Shown one piece after another: positions 47,201 through 60,723 of a DNA stretch of 64,000 nucleotides. Source of the DNA: Ciona savignyi (Eukaryota; Chordata; Ascidiacea; Phlebobranchia; Cionidae); NCBI GenBank assembly GCA_000149265.1, contig CH003046.1:1503992-1567991 (forward strand), in the 5' to 3' direction. Position 1 is the first letter of the stretch. The number at the start of each line of letters is the position of its first letter. The notes under the pieces are model-generated. The model ran no database searches. It worked only from the letters and a program-made list of their open reading frames with translations, and was not told the origin of the DNA. Made by a program: the position numbers and the translations under genes.

Positions 47201-49830
47201 CCTGTTGCAGTAACATGCTAAACATCTGAAGTTAATTCAAAAACAATTTTTTTGTTTCTATAAGGCTGAATCAACTTCCGGCACAATTTACTGCTTTGCA
47301 AGCGTGCAATTCCGCCGCCCGTAAAAAGTCGTAAAATATGTTATTATAAAGAACGCAGCGGTTTCATTGGTAACCTTGTTACGAGTTTTCGTGAACTTTT
47401 TAGCTGATGAACTCAATGAAGATATAACCCTTCAGCGAGATAACAATAACGATCCTAAATCAAAATTGTTTTCGCGAATCATGGTTCAAAATACGATTGG
47501 TCACACATGACCCATATCTAAAATATTGGCCATGCGAAATTGGCTTTGCAAATAAAAGATAAACATCATATTTGTATACATATTTGTTTAGAAATTCAAG
47601 TTGAGGAAACCCATCTGCCAAATCCTGTCAAGTAAGTAGAAACACCTACCTGCCAACACAAATAAGCATGGAGATAAAAACACGAGCAATTTTAGCTACT
47701 TTTGTTGCCATGGTTTACTAACTGTACTCTTATATTGCAATTAAACGGAAAGGTTATGACCCAATCATAAATCTACCACATCGACCATAAACAAACAAAG
47801 TTTCCATGAATTTTAACCCGGAACTTGCAAAAATTTTAGATAAGATTCTGGAAAAATTCCAGTGAAATCTCCTCAAAACAATGGCTTGCTTTATAATTTA
47901 AACATAGACGTAGTAAAGATGCACAGCGTTGAATCATTAAAACAGGCGACAAATAAGCAACTTGAAAGCAAGAAAACTTAACAAAAAAATATTGTGATAT
48001 CGTAGGATTTTTTTCAAATTCATTCATATTTCTTATACTTGAAACCTTAGTTTGACTTGAAATGTTTGTGTACATTTGTATTCACCAAGTGAGACTCAGT
48101 TATCTGTACTCTCTCATGTGTATTTGTGCTACGCATCGAACGTTCATTTTCAAATCCAATTTTGTTGTTTGGTTGCGTGTACTTTTGTATACAATTACGT
48201 GTATTAGCAGTGCGTACTAACTCGCAAGTATTTTGAGTGGACTATGGAGGTATGCGGCAACGACAAAGATTTGGTACACTAAACGGACCGCGTGTAATTT
48301 CACTTGTTTATCAACAAACTCATCGCGGTAGTTTCGACACAGAACCGTGGTCTTCGCATGCACGATTCATTACCTCACGGTTTCGAAAGAAACCAAGTTT
48401 GTTTGTAATATTTGACCTACAAATCAAATCTGGTTCAACAGGCAAGTGTTAAACATATCGAAATGAATTTTGAGAGTGGAATAGTATTGCGAGAACACGG
48501 AGTATTTTAGGACATCCGGGGATCTAAAATAATCTCGGTACGAATGCAGGGTTGGCTTGTACAATAGCTTCTTTGGAAGTTTCATCGTGATGATATATTC
48601 GGGAGCGTTGCTGATGCGGCTGTAATTTTAGTTTGGCGGTTGATGTTGCGGTGGATGGACATCCGCATTAACAGAGGTGCATGGAATGGCCCTTATTTAC
48701 TAATGATCAGCGTGAGGCGCCGATAACGGCTTACGTAACTAAGAAAACTACGAGAAAGGGCGCGTCATACCTTGGACTCCGATGGTATCTAACCAACAAA
48801 TTCTTGGCTGTGGTAATGGACTGAATAAGGTAAACAGCGCTGCGCGAGAAAATGTCTCTTCACGTTAAGGGTGTTTTCCTCACGTCTCATTTAATTACTT
48901 CGCGAGGTAAAGTTTCACTGTACTACGTAATTAAACACGGCACTATGGATTCTATTCGGCACTTGTTAATTACATCATCCACACTCGATCGGCGTGAATA
49001 TGGCCACCTAAATAATGTATATAAGCGACTCGTGTCTCTAGTTATGCAGTTCGTCCAAGCGAGTTCCCAAGCATCCGGTCGCTTGCAAATAGTCGCATCC
49101 GCTTCCTTGCCTTGGGCTTATTCCCAAGCAGCTCTGTCCGTGATCACCGGCACAGCTTGGTAGCAGCTAAATAATGGTATGAATAATCGCCAGTGATTAA
49201 GAGAAAATAGTGCAGGTACGTGTTCGGTATCCAGACGTGTCCGCGGGGACAAGATTTATATTTAGACCCAACCTTCAGAAACAACCGGTATACGTCAAAA
49301 TGATGAATTAGAAAAAATGATGACTCCGCAGGAGTAGAATAATTGGAAAGTTCATGAATATAAATAAAGCCTGTATCTTCTGGGCTGGACATAATACATT
49401 GCGGCCGATGTAGCCGTATCGCACGGCGAGAGAGCGTTATCCATCAAAAATCTATTTTACCTCGGTCGCCGCAACCTCGGAAAAGCCTAGTGATCGAAGA
49501 ATGCCAGCGAAGTTATTTAGCTACGGGCAAGCGTTATGTAACTTCGACCTACGTAAGTTTCGTAACAACCGACAAACAATCAGAGGGCGGCGAACTTTTT
49601 TTTCGCCAGTATAAAATTTGCGACTGTTCAGTTCAGACCAGCAAAGCAATAGGTTACGGGCGATCAGCAGTTTTGACATGGTTGTCGGAAAGTGCTTCAA
49701 TTTCGTGGAAACTTACGTTGCGACAATAATGAGACGAAGTGGACGATCACGGCGGTTAAAGCCGTTATAGACGATTGCGGGCTTTTAGTCAGCAACTTAG
49801 AGACATCATATAATTTACTTTTATATTCTT
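44230..49830. other. long non-coding stretch, 5.6 kb
   Basis: No gene is well supported. A 104-codon plus frame at 48852-49163 and an 82-codon minus frame at 49144-49392 overlap at their ends, lie in a slightly GC-richer part (48600-49750) and show no motifs. A double GATA site (AAGATAAGATAG, about 47000) is a possible enhancer element. The rest is AT-rich. Confidence 0.5.
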
Positions 49831-49908
49831 CTGCAGTGATTTAACGGTTTATAACTGCTCTGAAATAACCGAAAGTTGTATCTTAAAACAACTCACAAGT
49901 GAATATTC

Positions 49909-52142
49909 ATGAAGACGATAACTGAAGTTGTCAACTCTGAAAAGAACGAAGTCATGAAGCCAGATTTTGTGGATTCAATTTTCTATAAAATAAGCGACAA
50001 ATTCACAAAAAATGAAAAATGCAAGAATGCTGTATTAAGAAGCACAAGAGAAAATAATATCTCAAAGAGAAAAGATTTTACCGACCTGTCCACTTGTAGC
50101 AAGATGATTCAAGCAGATGTAGAAAGTGTTGGTTATGCAGAAGAATGCTGCTGTGCATCGAAACACCACATATCATCAGACAGAGAATTCCCCAGAAAAA
50201 AACTTGCACACGACAAGTGCATTGCTACTAAGGTCTGCAGCACATACAACGTGACATTCAACGTACCTGCCTTCTTCAAATTAGGTAAGTTGTGTGTTTT
50301 TATGCATTTTTGTTACTACTATTTAAGCACTAGGCGTTAAATGTCAACACACACCCATGCCATATATACGTGAGCGTCGAGACGAAATCTGATAGGGAGA
50401 GTTAAAGAGTATATAACACGTTATGAAAATAAGATCGCTCTATAAATAGCAAAAAGATAAACTCTTGATGTGTTAAAACGTTGGAGAACGTGCCGGTAAA
50501 ATTATACCTGTTTGCATCGTGGCTGCGGTGAATCGGGCCATAAGTTCAGGTTTCAAAATTTGGTAATTAATCGTCTCCCAAAAGGGATGTAAAAGCGCGG
50601 AGATCGACATTGGTTTACAGTCTTGCCCGTGTTAATCCCATATTCGTGATCGCGGCCGTCCGCGCCAAACACAGCCCTAGTTCTTGGTCTTATGACATAA
50701 ACATATGATTACATAAGTTTGGGAAACAATCAGTCGAGTAAAGGACGTTACTGTCACTGTGGTAGAACAATCCAAATCACAAGCGTATATTCCGTGTTTA
50801 TATTAAAATATTCATTAACGCTGCTGATGTATCACGGATGAGTAGTGACGTGTCATTATCGAGTCTCCAATCGCACATTATCGGCAATACATCACGTGCT
50901 CATACTTGCTATTTGTTTACCTGCTTTTCTTCCCAATGTTGACGGTAAAATCAAGTACACACGCGCATGCTACTACCGCAAATTTAAGAACCATGGGTGC
51001 GAAAGTTTATAGATAATATCTGCATTTGAAATGAAAAATTGAGTAAATCGCTAGGAATGTTATATAAAATTTTGAATTGATTGTATACACATCATACATT
51101 ATGGCATGTTTGCTAATAACTTCGATCATCAAAGATAAATATCAAAACCAAAAATGGTCAGATCGGCATCAATATTAAAGCCTATGACGCATATTGATTG
51201 TCAAGGTGATCTACAATTATAATTTCCATATTGCAATAATAAATTCTTTTGCAGCACTATTTGTTCTTCTGATGGACAAACTGACTGTGTCGGCGACGCC
51301 ACTTTTGCAACGATTATCATACGAGGGAGATTGGCCCGAGCAGTACTCACAGCTCACAGAACAAGTGTTACCATCAGACGGTCAACTACAGTGGCTTGCG
51401 GAAGATGGGAACACCAAGCAGGCAGTGACCGACTTCATCCAACGTCTGACGGATCAGACGATCAGAAATAGACGTTCAGCCGGTCAATGTGATTTCACCG
51501 TGAAAAAGCAACTTCTTGGACTCACAGAACATGCATTAGACAACGCGGTAAGTAAAATATATAGAGTTATTAACGACAATTCCATAATGCTATAATGCGT
51601 TTTTGAGTGGAGCGCTAACATCATTTCAATTTATAACAAATATTTCTTAATTCAGAACGGATACCGAAGCCCGCGCAAACGGCACGCACCGATACGAGTT
51701 ACGTCGAAATCGTGGGGAAGTTTCTGCCAGTTTGTTCATGACAGACTCAAACAAACTTACTGTCAAGTTCGCTATCATCCGCTGTTGTTCGGAGACACCA
51801 CCGACGATGTTTTGTTCTCCGTCGAATCCATGCTTTTGCTTCTTCAACAAGAGGTGTGTAGTTTATCTACGTGACAGATTATGTTGGTATTTAACTGGCC
51901 TATAACACGCTTCTTACGTAATCATAAATCATAGGTTATTGTACCTTACACGTATTTATTCGCAATTTCACTTCCAGATGAATGTCGTCTCGGCAAACGA
52001 CCCAACGTTCAGCTACGGACACTTCCATAGAGAAATGGCGTGCCCGAGTGTAATACAAAACGACAGAGAGGCAGTTCGGACAGTCGTAAATGACCTGTAC
52101 GAAGTTGGTATACTTCTTAAGAAAACCTGCTTGGCTCGTTAG
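49909..52142 (+). CDS. unrecognised protein with internal hydrophobic segment and Cys-containing helical C-terminal part
   Basis: Four exons (CDS 49909-50284, 51255-51547, 51656-51853, 51978-52142) join in frame to 343 residues. The leader begins after the acceptor TTATATTCTTCTGCAG (ending 49836). I do not recognise the family. Residues 1-115 are polar and Lys/Ser/Cys-rich (EECCCASKHH). Residues 117-138 hold a hydrophobic run (VPAFFKLALFVLLM) spanning the first intron, which could be a signal anchor. The rest is amphipathic, with Cys in QCDFTV, SFCQFV, TYCQVR, MACPSV and KTCLAR, and a furin-like RSPRKRH near 227-233. This layout would suit a type II membrane or secreted helical factor. That is inference only. 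All junction phases agree, so the gene is real. Confidence 0.65.
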
Positions 52143-55100
52143 CGCGAAGCCCTGGTTGTGCTGAAGTGAAACCACCCTATCCACCGTCTTCATTCTGTTG
52201 AACAGTTTCAACAACAAAGTTTCTTTTTATATATTTATTGTTTCACGATTATTCTACTTTGTCGTCTCGTACTTCGTAAAATTGTGCATGTCTGCACGTA
52301 TATTTGCACACTATTTTTTTAAATGACATCTTGCCTGTAATAACTAAACCAACGAGCTGCGTTTCTTGGACGTTGTTATGTTTTGACGTGCATGCTCATT
52401 GTACTGCCACTTCGTTGTTGTTATGTAGTAAACCTTTACCAAAAGCCGAAACTTGCCCAAAAGTGAATCCGAATACGTACCTTTTCATATCAAAGCATTC
52501 TAACGGTACCATCATTGTTTGTTACGCGTTTTGCTGATAATACACACAACCACTGTACTATTTTAAAACTTTCTTATCTTGTTTTGAAAGAGAAACTAGT
52601 TGGAACAGCCATACCTGCAAGCATAAAACATCAGCTAACAATGATATGCCTGAACAACTACTTGTGTAAACACAAGGTGTATCTCTAGAAATGGAGAAAG
52701 GGAAGATGTATGATAGATTAGAAAATTGGATAAGTTGCGTGGAATCACTTTTAATGAAAAAGGCTAATGAATGGTGTAAAGGAGAAAAATTAATTTCAAA
52801 TTTTGGACTGAAACCTACCCAGAAGCATCATACAGAAGCACCATTTGTTAAATAGTACAGAATGATGCTTTTGAACAAGTCTTGATCAAGATAATGATCG
52901 AGTTGATCGATGATATAATTCATAATGTTAGGGATGACACGGTACCAAAGGTTATATCATATGATTAAGTCAGATAATACACAAAAGCCTTTGTTTCAAT
53001 TGAATGACCAAGACTCTCGATGACTGACCGATAAGACTCAATACAAAGATCTGTCAGCTTAACACAGTTAAAACAAGGAACACACTATATGTGACGTAAG
53101 TCAGACAATCCGGCAATGAAAACACATTCCACGAAACTTACGCAATTGTATAATAATTCCCATTGCCTGAAACGAATTCCTTGTAAACGAGCAATTGCAT
53201 CGAAAACGGTATAGACGGTCCGTAAATTGAAATAATTTCTTAATAAATAAACAAGATGAATATGACAAGACTCGTAGGGAAATGTCACTCACTTTTAAGC
53301 CTAAATTCAACCCATCCGCCAATAGATGTCTCGTTGATGCACAGCATAATTGAAAAATAACGAGATAAATAAGACGATTTTGATGACTATCCCGGCAAGC
53401 AGTTTAGGCCACGAACCCGCTCAAGATTTATATTCCAGCAAATCGGCTTTAAATTCGCAGTAATGTTGCGACAACAATTTCTAGTTATATAACATATGAG
53501 AGAAAGAAAAAAAAGTGCTTTTAGAGCTGCTATAGAACTTTTAAAATTTCATTAAAACCAAAATATGGAGATGTAAAATGGGATTATACAAGTTTCTTTT
53601 TCGTTTGAGTTGCCTTAAATGTCAACGTAGCTAAAACTTAAAGGTAAAATCTATATTGGAAATAAATTGACAAATATTGACGAAATAAAACATCTCACAG
53701 TGCTCAATATCGAAAGTTAGAGACTTTGGATCCAAACCACCATTTTCAGTAATCATTCAGACCTCCCTCTTTGATCAGAGGCAAACGATGTATAGATGCT
53801 TGTCAGTAATGTTTCGTGTGCTTAAAAGCGCTATTACGAAGACATAACGTCAACAGTGGACCTTGGTTAATCGCAAACTACTGAGACTTTATATTTTATC
53901 TTCCATCGTACGCAGGGCATTATGCGCAATTATTAAATTTGTCCGGATACATCAGAAGGAAAAAAATGGAAGTTATATAACTTTTCGATGCAGACATGCA
54001 CAGCATTTGGCATTTTGTGTAGTTTGTTCCAAATTATACAAAAATTCCACTGACTAGATAAAGAGACATGGTAATGTTTGTTAGCGGTTTTTTTTTAATT
54101 ATGTATTTTGTACAGAGGTAGGTTGTCAACCCATGATGCGTTCGTAAATCGTTCATGTAAAAAAAACACTATATGAATTGATAGTTTTAACCGCTCGGCC
54201 ACACCACCTCGTTAACACCAGAACATGAAAACCGATGAAACACTGCCACCACGAGGAAAAACAGTGGAAAAGTGTACATGGACTTGTAAGAAACTAATAA
54301 ATGCCGTACACGTATGAATCATCACTTAGGCCTATAGTAAAACCACAATTGTTTAGGTGCAATGGAACAACATTGTAGTTTTTTGGGAATAATTTAGTCA
54401 TTGTTGAGAAGAAGTACTGTATCGGCTAGTACATAACTCACAAATAAAAATATAAAGTAACTTGAATTTGTACGATTTTTCGTGGTTACATCAAAGGCTC
54501 TTTGTACATTTGCGTAAGTCGGTTTTAAAACTTGTATTTTGGCGCATATTATAAAGTTTCAGCTATTTAAGACAGATTATTAAATATTAAGTATGGTTAC
54601 TTAAATATTTCCACCTGAAATGGAAAAGGGTAGACATACCTATCTAAATATTTTTACAATAACACATAACAATCGCAGTTTTATTTTTGCGAAAAAAAGA
54701 AAATGTTTAAGCGGTTACACGCTAAAATCGGCTGTTAACATGTAGGAAAGGGACCTCATACGAATTAATAATAATATAACATTGCTAGGACAACAAGTTT
54801 TTCTACAAAGTACCGTCAGTTTTTTTTTATTTAAATAGATAATAAAACAGAATAAAAACGTGTGACGTGCCTTCCACACCACGCCGATGAGTCACTTCAT
54901 ATTGGGGGTTATGAGTACTCCGTTTGGGTTTATCAGCTCAGAAAAAATGGTTTAAACACGCCTAGAACGCGTGATCAAACTTTCAGGCAAGTTCTAATCG
55001 ATAAGACAACTTTTTCCCGTTCAAATATGCGTCACAAATAATATCGGTCCGCAGTAAGATAAAAAAACAGAACAAAGCAATATGTGTCTTCGTAGGCAAT

Positions 55101-55655
55101 ACATACTGCACGGCAAACTTAAAAAAATATAACACTAAAATTAAATATAGATAGTAGAATTCTACGATTGCCATACCTTATTGCACGATTCATTGTGTGA
55201 CTTTTTCCCTCCGTTCAATTATTATGTGGGTGTACATTTTTGCAATTCAACATAAATAAAAGTTAAAAATTCAGTAAACTAGCAATAATGTGGAATGGTA
55301 AGGGATCGTAGAAGTGTAGGAATTTAAAGCCACAGTGCGTTGCTATGAACATCTCGTTTCAAAACGTAGAGCGTAAGTTCAAGTTTTCGAAGCAATTCTG
55401 TACACTAAATAAACACTACAAAATGTAAAATATCGATCACCTCGGGGAGAGTATACATCGCACAAAATGTTGGGAATGACATACACTGCTTAAACTTAAA
55501 ATGCGAGACTTGGGGTTAGGGAAATTTCACCCTAAACTAATTAATGTAAAAACCTATGTTTTGGGATAGTTGTTTAATAATAAGGTGCTGTGTGATTAAA
55601 AATGAATACAGATGATGAAGTGTTGCGAGATTAAGTGATATAATTTTAAAAAGGG
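52143..55655. other. intergenic, AT-rich
   Basis: Apart from a tRNA-like relic at 54115-54210 I see only short AT-driven frames. No coding exon with splice support was found. Confidence 0.6.
54115..54210 (-). pseudogene. tRNA-like relic (tRNA pseudogene or old SINE-B head)
   Basis: On the minus strand it reads GAGGTGGTGTGGCCGAGCGG, an A box like tRNA-Leu/Ser. A diverged B box (GGGTTGACAACC) follows, then CTACCTC, which pairs with the 5' GAGGTGG as a 7-bp acceptor stem with one wobble. The centre is AT-rich and too long, and the T arm does not pair. It is not a working tRNA. Confidence 0.4.
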
Positions 55656-55659
55656 AGAA

Positions 55660-55675
55660 AAATATAAATAAAAGC
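55660..55675 (+). promoter_or_regulatory. TATA-like element upstream of the CAP gene
   Basis: AATATAAATAAAAGC is a good TATA candidate about 690 bp before the CAP start codon. It would require a 5' UTR intron ending at the acceptor CTTCCTTGCAG (ending 56353), one base before the ATG. The same acceptor could instead take a trans-spliced leader. Confidence 0.3.
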
Positions 55676-56354
55676 AGAGAACCAGTTCCGGCATGTTCAT
55701 TACATCAGTGAAGTGGTTTTCTTACGAGCACTTCAAAAGTTGACGACAGGCGACTGAAAAGCAGTTGAGAAGCCAAAATTGACCCATCCTTTTGTAGATT
55801 TGCTGATGGCGGCCGCTTGTGACGATTGTCTACACCGCAAGAGCTTACGTTATCATCGAACTAAAATAAAGCGAGTATGTATGTATTGCTGTGGCAACAT
55901 GTACCGATCAGTGTCAGTACAGGTGGCAAGATGACGACCATCCATACGAGAAAACCGCAAGCGAGTGCTAAAAATGCACTGGACTTGAGATTATCTGAAA
56001 GACATGCTCTTGACAGCATCTTGTAGGATACTCATGTCGAGCTTTAGGAGTTACAAGAGCGTGATTGTCGAAGATCCAAGTCATTAAGCCGACTGCTGCG
56101 TTTCGTGCAATAAACATTAGATAGGCGAGCAACGAGTACATGACCATTCTTTTCTTGTATACTGTACTGTTTTGCGGTTTCAGAACAAATTTAACTGTAG
56201 TAGCCTAATATATAGCTATTTTTATTAAGATACACTAAAACAACATTAATAGCACGCTTAGACCACGAGGATTTTGTTCAAGCCTACAATTTCTGTAAAT
56301 TTTCGACAAAAGGTTTTTTGAGTAAAAGACACCAAGCAAGTGCTTCCTTGCAGT

Positions 56355-59300
56355 ATGCTACTGCTGGTAACGATCACGGTTATTATGAATGCACATTCGG
56401 CAATGAGCAAGCTTGATGGACCTGAAGTCCTCCATTCTAGGTAAGATATACTTTTAACTTCAGATGTAGATTACATACATTATTGTCTGCGGCAATATTC
56501 CTGTGTTAAATAAACGGATGACTAACTACAGGTATATGAGAACTATGCTATCTTGTCACCTATGGAAACTTGACGGTATAGGTCAAGTCGATTTAAGCAT
56601 ATCTTTCCTATATATCACAGACTAATTTCATCTATACGGGGGTGTGTATAAATGCCATTTTATATTACCAGACACCGGAGGTCTATCCCATCGCTGAGTG
56701 ACGCAAAGATAGTTATTGATAAACACAACGAATGCAGAGCAACCATTGGAAGCGAAGGGGAGGAACCGATACCCTCAAATATGCGAAAAATGGTAATAAA
56801 TTCAACATAATTTGATTCAATATTTCGTGTTTATATAGTATATAACAGATGGTTAATTACGAGTAAATGACAATGTGGTCTAAAGGTAACTGCTACCACG
56901 GTAAACCCATATACTAGTATTATGTAAAGTGGGTTACAGTTATGTATGCAGTTGGGCCGAATATTTACTCCCGGTGGAAGACAATTGACAAATGATTTCG
57001 TGACCCGGATTACTATAGTTATTAAAGTATGTTGCATATCGTTTTTTTGATCAACCCTTTAATTGACTAAGTTCAAGTACAGTTCGCTGTGCCTGGCGTA
57101 GGAACACAATTCACTATAGCCAGAATCCAGCACAATTCAGTTGCTTGTCCGTCACCGCAACGCGATCTAACTGTACACACTGACAGGATATTTTCTTAAA
57201 TTGCGTTTCTCATAAAATTTATCATATCGGATAATCAAACTGATAAAAAAACGCATTAAAAACTTAATTATACAAAGCCTAAACACGGGATACGCCCATG
57301 TTTATCCTGATTGGTAGGATAGCATATCTTGCAAGCATTAGTCAGTATTCTGTGAGCTTACAGTTAGGTTATAAAATTATTGCGATATAATTATAACATA
57401 TCTTTAATATAGCTTACTGATGCACAATCAGGTATAAAGGTAGTCAAAAGTGGGAGAAACTAGTTAGTATGACCGCCGTTCTTGATATTTACACTACACG
57501 AGTGATATAGTCAGTTCACGCTGATAAATATACGTAAAGGTCACATTATCAGTCAAGTAGCAGAGATATAATATAGATACAACCACGGTAACAACTAGAG
57601 ATGCAAATAAATAAACTTCAACTGATGATTATGTAACACTCGAAAGTGTTCACGGGTTGTGCTTAATAAATCAAGGAGTTAAACGTACTGCTATATATTA
57701 ACATATATTTGTGTTATTATCGTACTTCTATATATTAACATACACTGTAAAAAAATCGTAAATTTACCTTCAACAATTTTTCAATTGGGACCCATAATAA
57801 TATGTAATATTTACATGAAATGTAAAATTTCTTAAATTTTTTTTACAGTGTATAATTGTGTAATTATCGTACTTCTATATATTAACATATATTTGTGTAA
57901 TTATCATAATCAAATCCAAGTAATAGAGGATCTATTTACAGACTTGGGACGATGGTCTTGCAGTGACATCACTAACATATGCGAAGAAATGTAAGTGGGG
58001 ACACAGTAAGCTCGGAGAGCGTAAGACGAAAGTATGGTCGGTAAGAACTTACTATACTATTGTTAAATTACCAGTTATCATGTGGCTGATTTCATAATAA
58101 GGGTGCTTTAATTATTCTTGCTTTTGATCATGTTATATCTTACTTAGCTATACAGGTCATATGCTCCTTTTTAGAAAGAAAATGGTGAAAATCTATGGGC
58201 AGCAACCGGAGACCTCGCTTTTAATTTTGACCCAGCGCGACCAGTTCAAGTCTGGTTCGACGAATACAAAGATTACGATTTTGACAATCACACTTGCGTT
58301 CCCGGAAAGAAATGTGGCCATTATACTCAAGTAAGAGAATGTAGTCTGGTAATGCGACAGTATAACTCTTACTAAAGTAAATATACAGAAATGATTGTTT
58401 TGGTATTAAACCAAGGTATAATAACAAGTAAGATATAGATGTCTTTACTGTTTCAGATTGCGTGCTTACATTTTATAAAGGATTCTGTTATTAAACTTCG
58501 GTTTCGCTAAGTAATGTCAATGTCTTCACTATTTCAGATAGTGTGGGCGCAATCCTATAAATTAGGGTGTGCGTGGACAATGTGTCCAATGCTTCGGGCG
58601 TATGGTCAAGTAATGGAAGACGCGATGTACATGGTGTGCCAATATGCGCCGGGGTAAGCATCCTTGTTTAATACTAGTTATGGGAATGTTTCATAAGTCG
58701 ACTAACAACAGGGGCAATGTTTTGGGCGAAAAACTGTACAAAATCGGTGATCGATGTGCAGATTGTGGCTCATACGACACCTGTCCTGATGACGCCTTGT
58801 GCCGTGAGTAGAATATGAGTTTATATTTTAGTGACGTTTGGTGTTTAAGGTAAAATTGTGAATGTTTTTTCAGATAATGCAGAGCGTGATAAGATAATTC
58901 CACTGGACCAAAATGCAGGTTGGAATTTTAAATACCGACTTAAACAGATAAAGTGCATGTGTTATTAAACTTTAATTCGCTTAATTAGCGGTGACAGCGG
59001 GCGTTCTGGTCGGAGTTGTATTTGTTCTGCTTGCTGGCGGGATTGGTGGTTATTATTGGTTCACGCATTATGCAAATGACTCGACGATGTTGCTGGCCTG
59101 GCGCAAGCGTCGACGCGTGTCATCAGTGGTTGATGTGTAAGTTTGTCTTGTGCGTTTGATTATTTCCAGAAATGTTTACCAATATCTGAAACCGCGTTTT
59201 ATGCTGCAGGGATTTTAATAAAAACGGAATCAACGAAGGTAAGGGGAAGAAGGAAAGTTGCAAGACTGAAAATGTGAAAAACGAAAACGACACCATCGAC

Positions 59301-59363
59301 CATCCAACAAATCTTACTTCTGAAGAAAAAACGACGAATTTGAGGCCGAAAAGCACAGAATGA
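56355..59363 (+). CDS. membrane-anchored CAP-domain (CRISP/GLIPR1-like) protein
   Basis: Nine exons (56355-56440, 56672-56792, 57942-58040, 58175-58330, 58538-58653, 58712-58803, 58874-58918, 58989-59136, 59210-59363) join in frame to 338 residues. Residues 1-16 form a signal peptide, followed by a basic RHRR (29-32) that may be a propeptide site. The CAP domain spans about 42-195. The tetrad is complete: His90 (KWGH), Glu107 (GENLW), Glu132 (WFDEY), His151 (CGHYTQ). Signatures GHYTQIVW and CQYAPGGN are present. A Cys-rich hinge follows (RCADCGSYDTCPDDALC), then a transmembrane segment near 240-265 and a basic, polar cytoplasmic tail of about 70 residues. The layout is that of GLIPR1-type membrane CAP proteins; the exact orthologue is unclear. 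CAP proteins act outside the cell, often binding sterols or lipids. AATAAA at 59505 is the likely poly(A) signal. Confidence 0.93.
57680..57915 (+). repeat. about 37-bp AT-rich repeat array in CAP intron 2, split by a MITE
   Basis: The unit CTTCTATATATTAACATATA followed by TTTGTGTAATTATCGTA occurs about three times. The middle unit is interrupted at 57743-57850 by a small transposon. Confidence 0.8.
57741..57852. mobile_element. 108-bp Tc1/mariner-type MITE with TA duplication
   Basis: The ends CACTGTAAAAAAATCGTAAA and the inverted CACTGTAAAAAAAATTTAAG form terminal inverted repeats of about 25 bp, flanked by TA at 57741 and 57851. There is no coding capacity. Removing it restores the surrounding repeat unit. 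Confidence 0.8.
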
Positions 59364-59504
59364 ACAGAAATGACACTGAGTAATGTAGAAACAGTTTGAT
59401 TGCATTTTAAAACTTGTCCACAAGACGTGTGAGTCTTTCGTGCCCGAAACTGCAGTATTCAACTTACTCTCGAAAAGTCAGAACGGCGATGCTGTGAGTT
59501 TAGG

Positions 59505-59510
59505 AATAAA
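59505..59510 (+). terminator. poly(A) signal of the CAP gene
   Basis: AATAAA lies 142 bp past the stop codon, followed by a TG/T-rich stretch. Confidence 0.65.
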
Positions 59511-60010
59511 GCCTGTTAAATACATTGTATCGCCTGAAAGTTCCATTTCTGCTTTATCTTATATGATGTCCTATTAGACTTTACGCTTTGGTTGCAATGC
59601 CGTTTTATTTAATGATTGATTATGCATCATGTAGTTTTTAATTGTTTTCAAATCAGTATTTTTCTCCTGCGGTCGCCGTAGTCCCCATATAGGTCGTGAA
59701 TATATAATAGCGTTAAATTTAATTAAAGCAACCAAATATATAGTATTTTTGCAGAAAAAATAACTGCGTTAAGTCAATCCAGTTTTAATCGCCATCATGG
59801 CCTCACAATTATTGATATTCATGTCACCACATATCGCTGAACCACATATTTATTATACATACTTATGATATACAACATACATTTACGGGTTTGGGGTCTG
59901 AATGAGTTTTGGCAGATTATCTAATCTAACCCACCGTTTAGTTATGTATAGAAGTTTAATATTGTGTTTAACAACCTGAATCTTTCCATTTAACGAGCAA
60001 TGGCATAAAT

Positions 60011-60118
60011 ATATGTGGTTATTTCCTTTTATTCGTTTTTTTACCAAAATATGTGGTTGTTTCCCTTTTATTCGTTTTTTACCAAAACATGTGGTTATTT
60101 TTCTTTTTAATTTTTTAA
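60011..60118 (+). repeat. 38-bp tandem repeat, about 3 units
   Basis: ATATGTGGTTATTTCCTTTT followed by ATTCGTTTTTTTACCAAA starts at 60011, 60049 and 60087. The last unit is diverged. Confidence 0.88.
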
Positions 60119-60723
60119 CTAGGACCGTGATTAGCTCGCCACTAGGTCCGTGTGTTTTAGGCTATATATGAATCAATCACGGTAAGCATTTGGACATGCC
60201 ATCATTCAGTGTCGGTTATTCCCAGTAACAATACGAATATCTCCAATATTGATGGATGGTTGGAAGTATAGTGACTCTACATCGGCGTTTTAAGTTTAGC
60301 CCTGAAGTTTCGTTTGATTTGTGTAGAGCTTTGTTAAATAAAAGTGTTTATTGTGTGCTAACCGACTAATTTGTTGTTAAAAACAAATAGATTTTGGCTT
60401 AAAATAGAGAATATCGAACTTGGCCTTTGATTCACAAAACACAAGCAAGGTTAATATTGTGAAATATCCAAGTATTTATTTCAGATTTTTGTTTCGGTAC
60501 AGTTATGTAGATGCAAGTAGCCTAAGTGATTATTGATAATAAAACAAAAATACAAACAACAACCCAATTAATATAATTAAACTTTTTAAAAGAAAAAACA
60601 AACATTTTATAGGCAGGCCGATAGTTAAAAACATTTGGATATATAATTCCGGGTTTCATTGGTTTACGTAAGGCTCTTAAGATGGTGCACAACCAATTAA
60701 ATAGATTTTTGTGTGCGGATCTG

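Noticed and set aside
48852..49392. 103-codon plus frame and 82-codon minus frame
   Set aside because: They overlap at their ends and have no signal, motif or splice context. Kept only as a note within the non-coding stretch.
54115..54210. Functional tRNA gene
   Set aside because: The B box is damaged, the T arm does not pair, and the core is too long and AT-rich.
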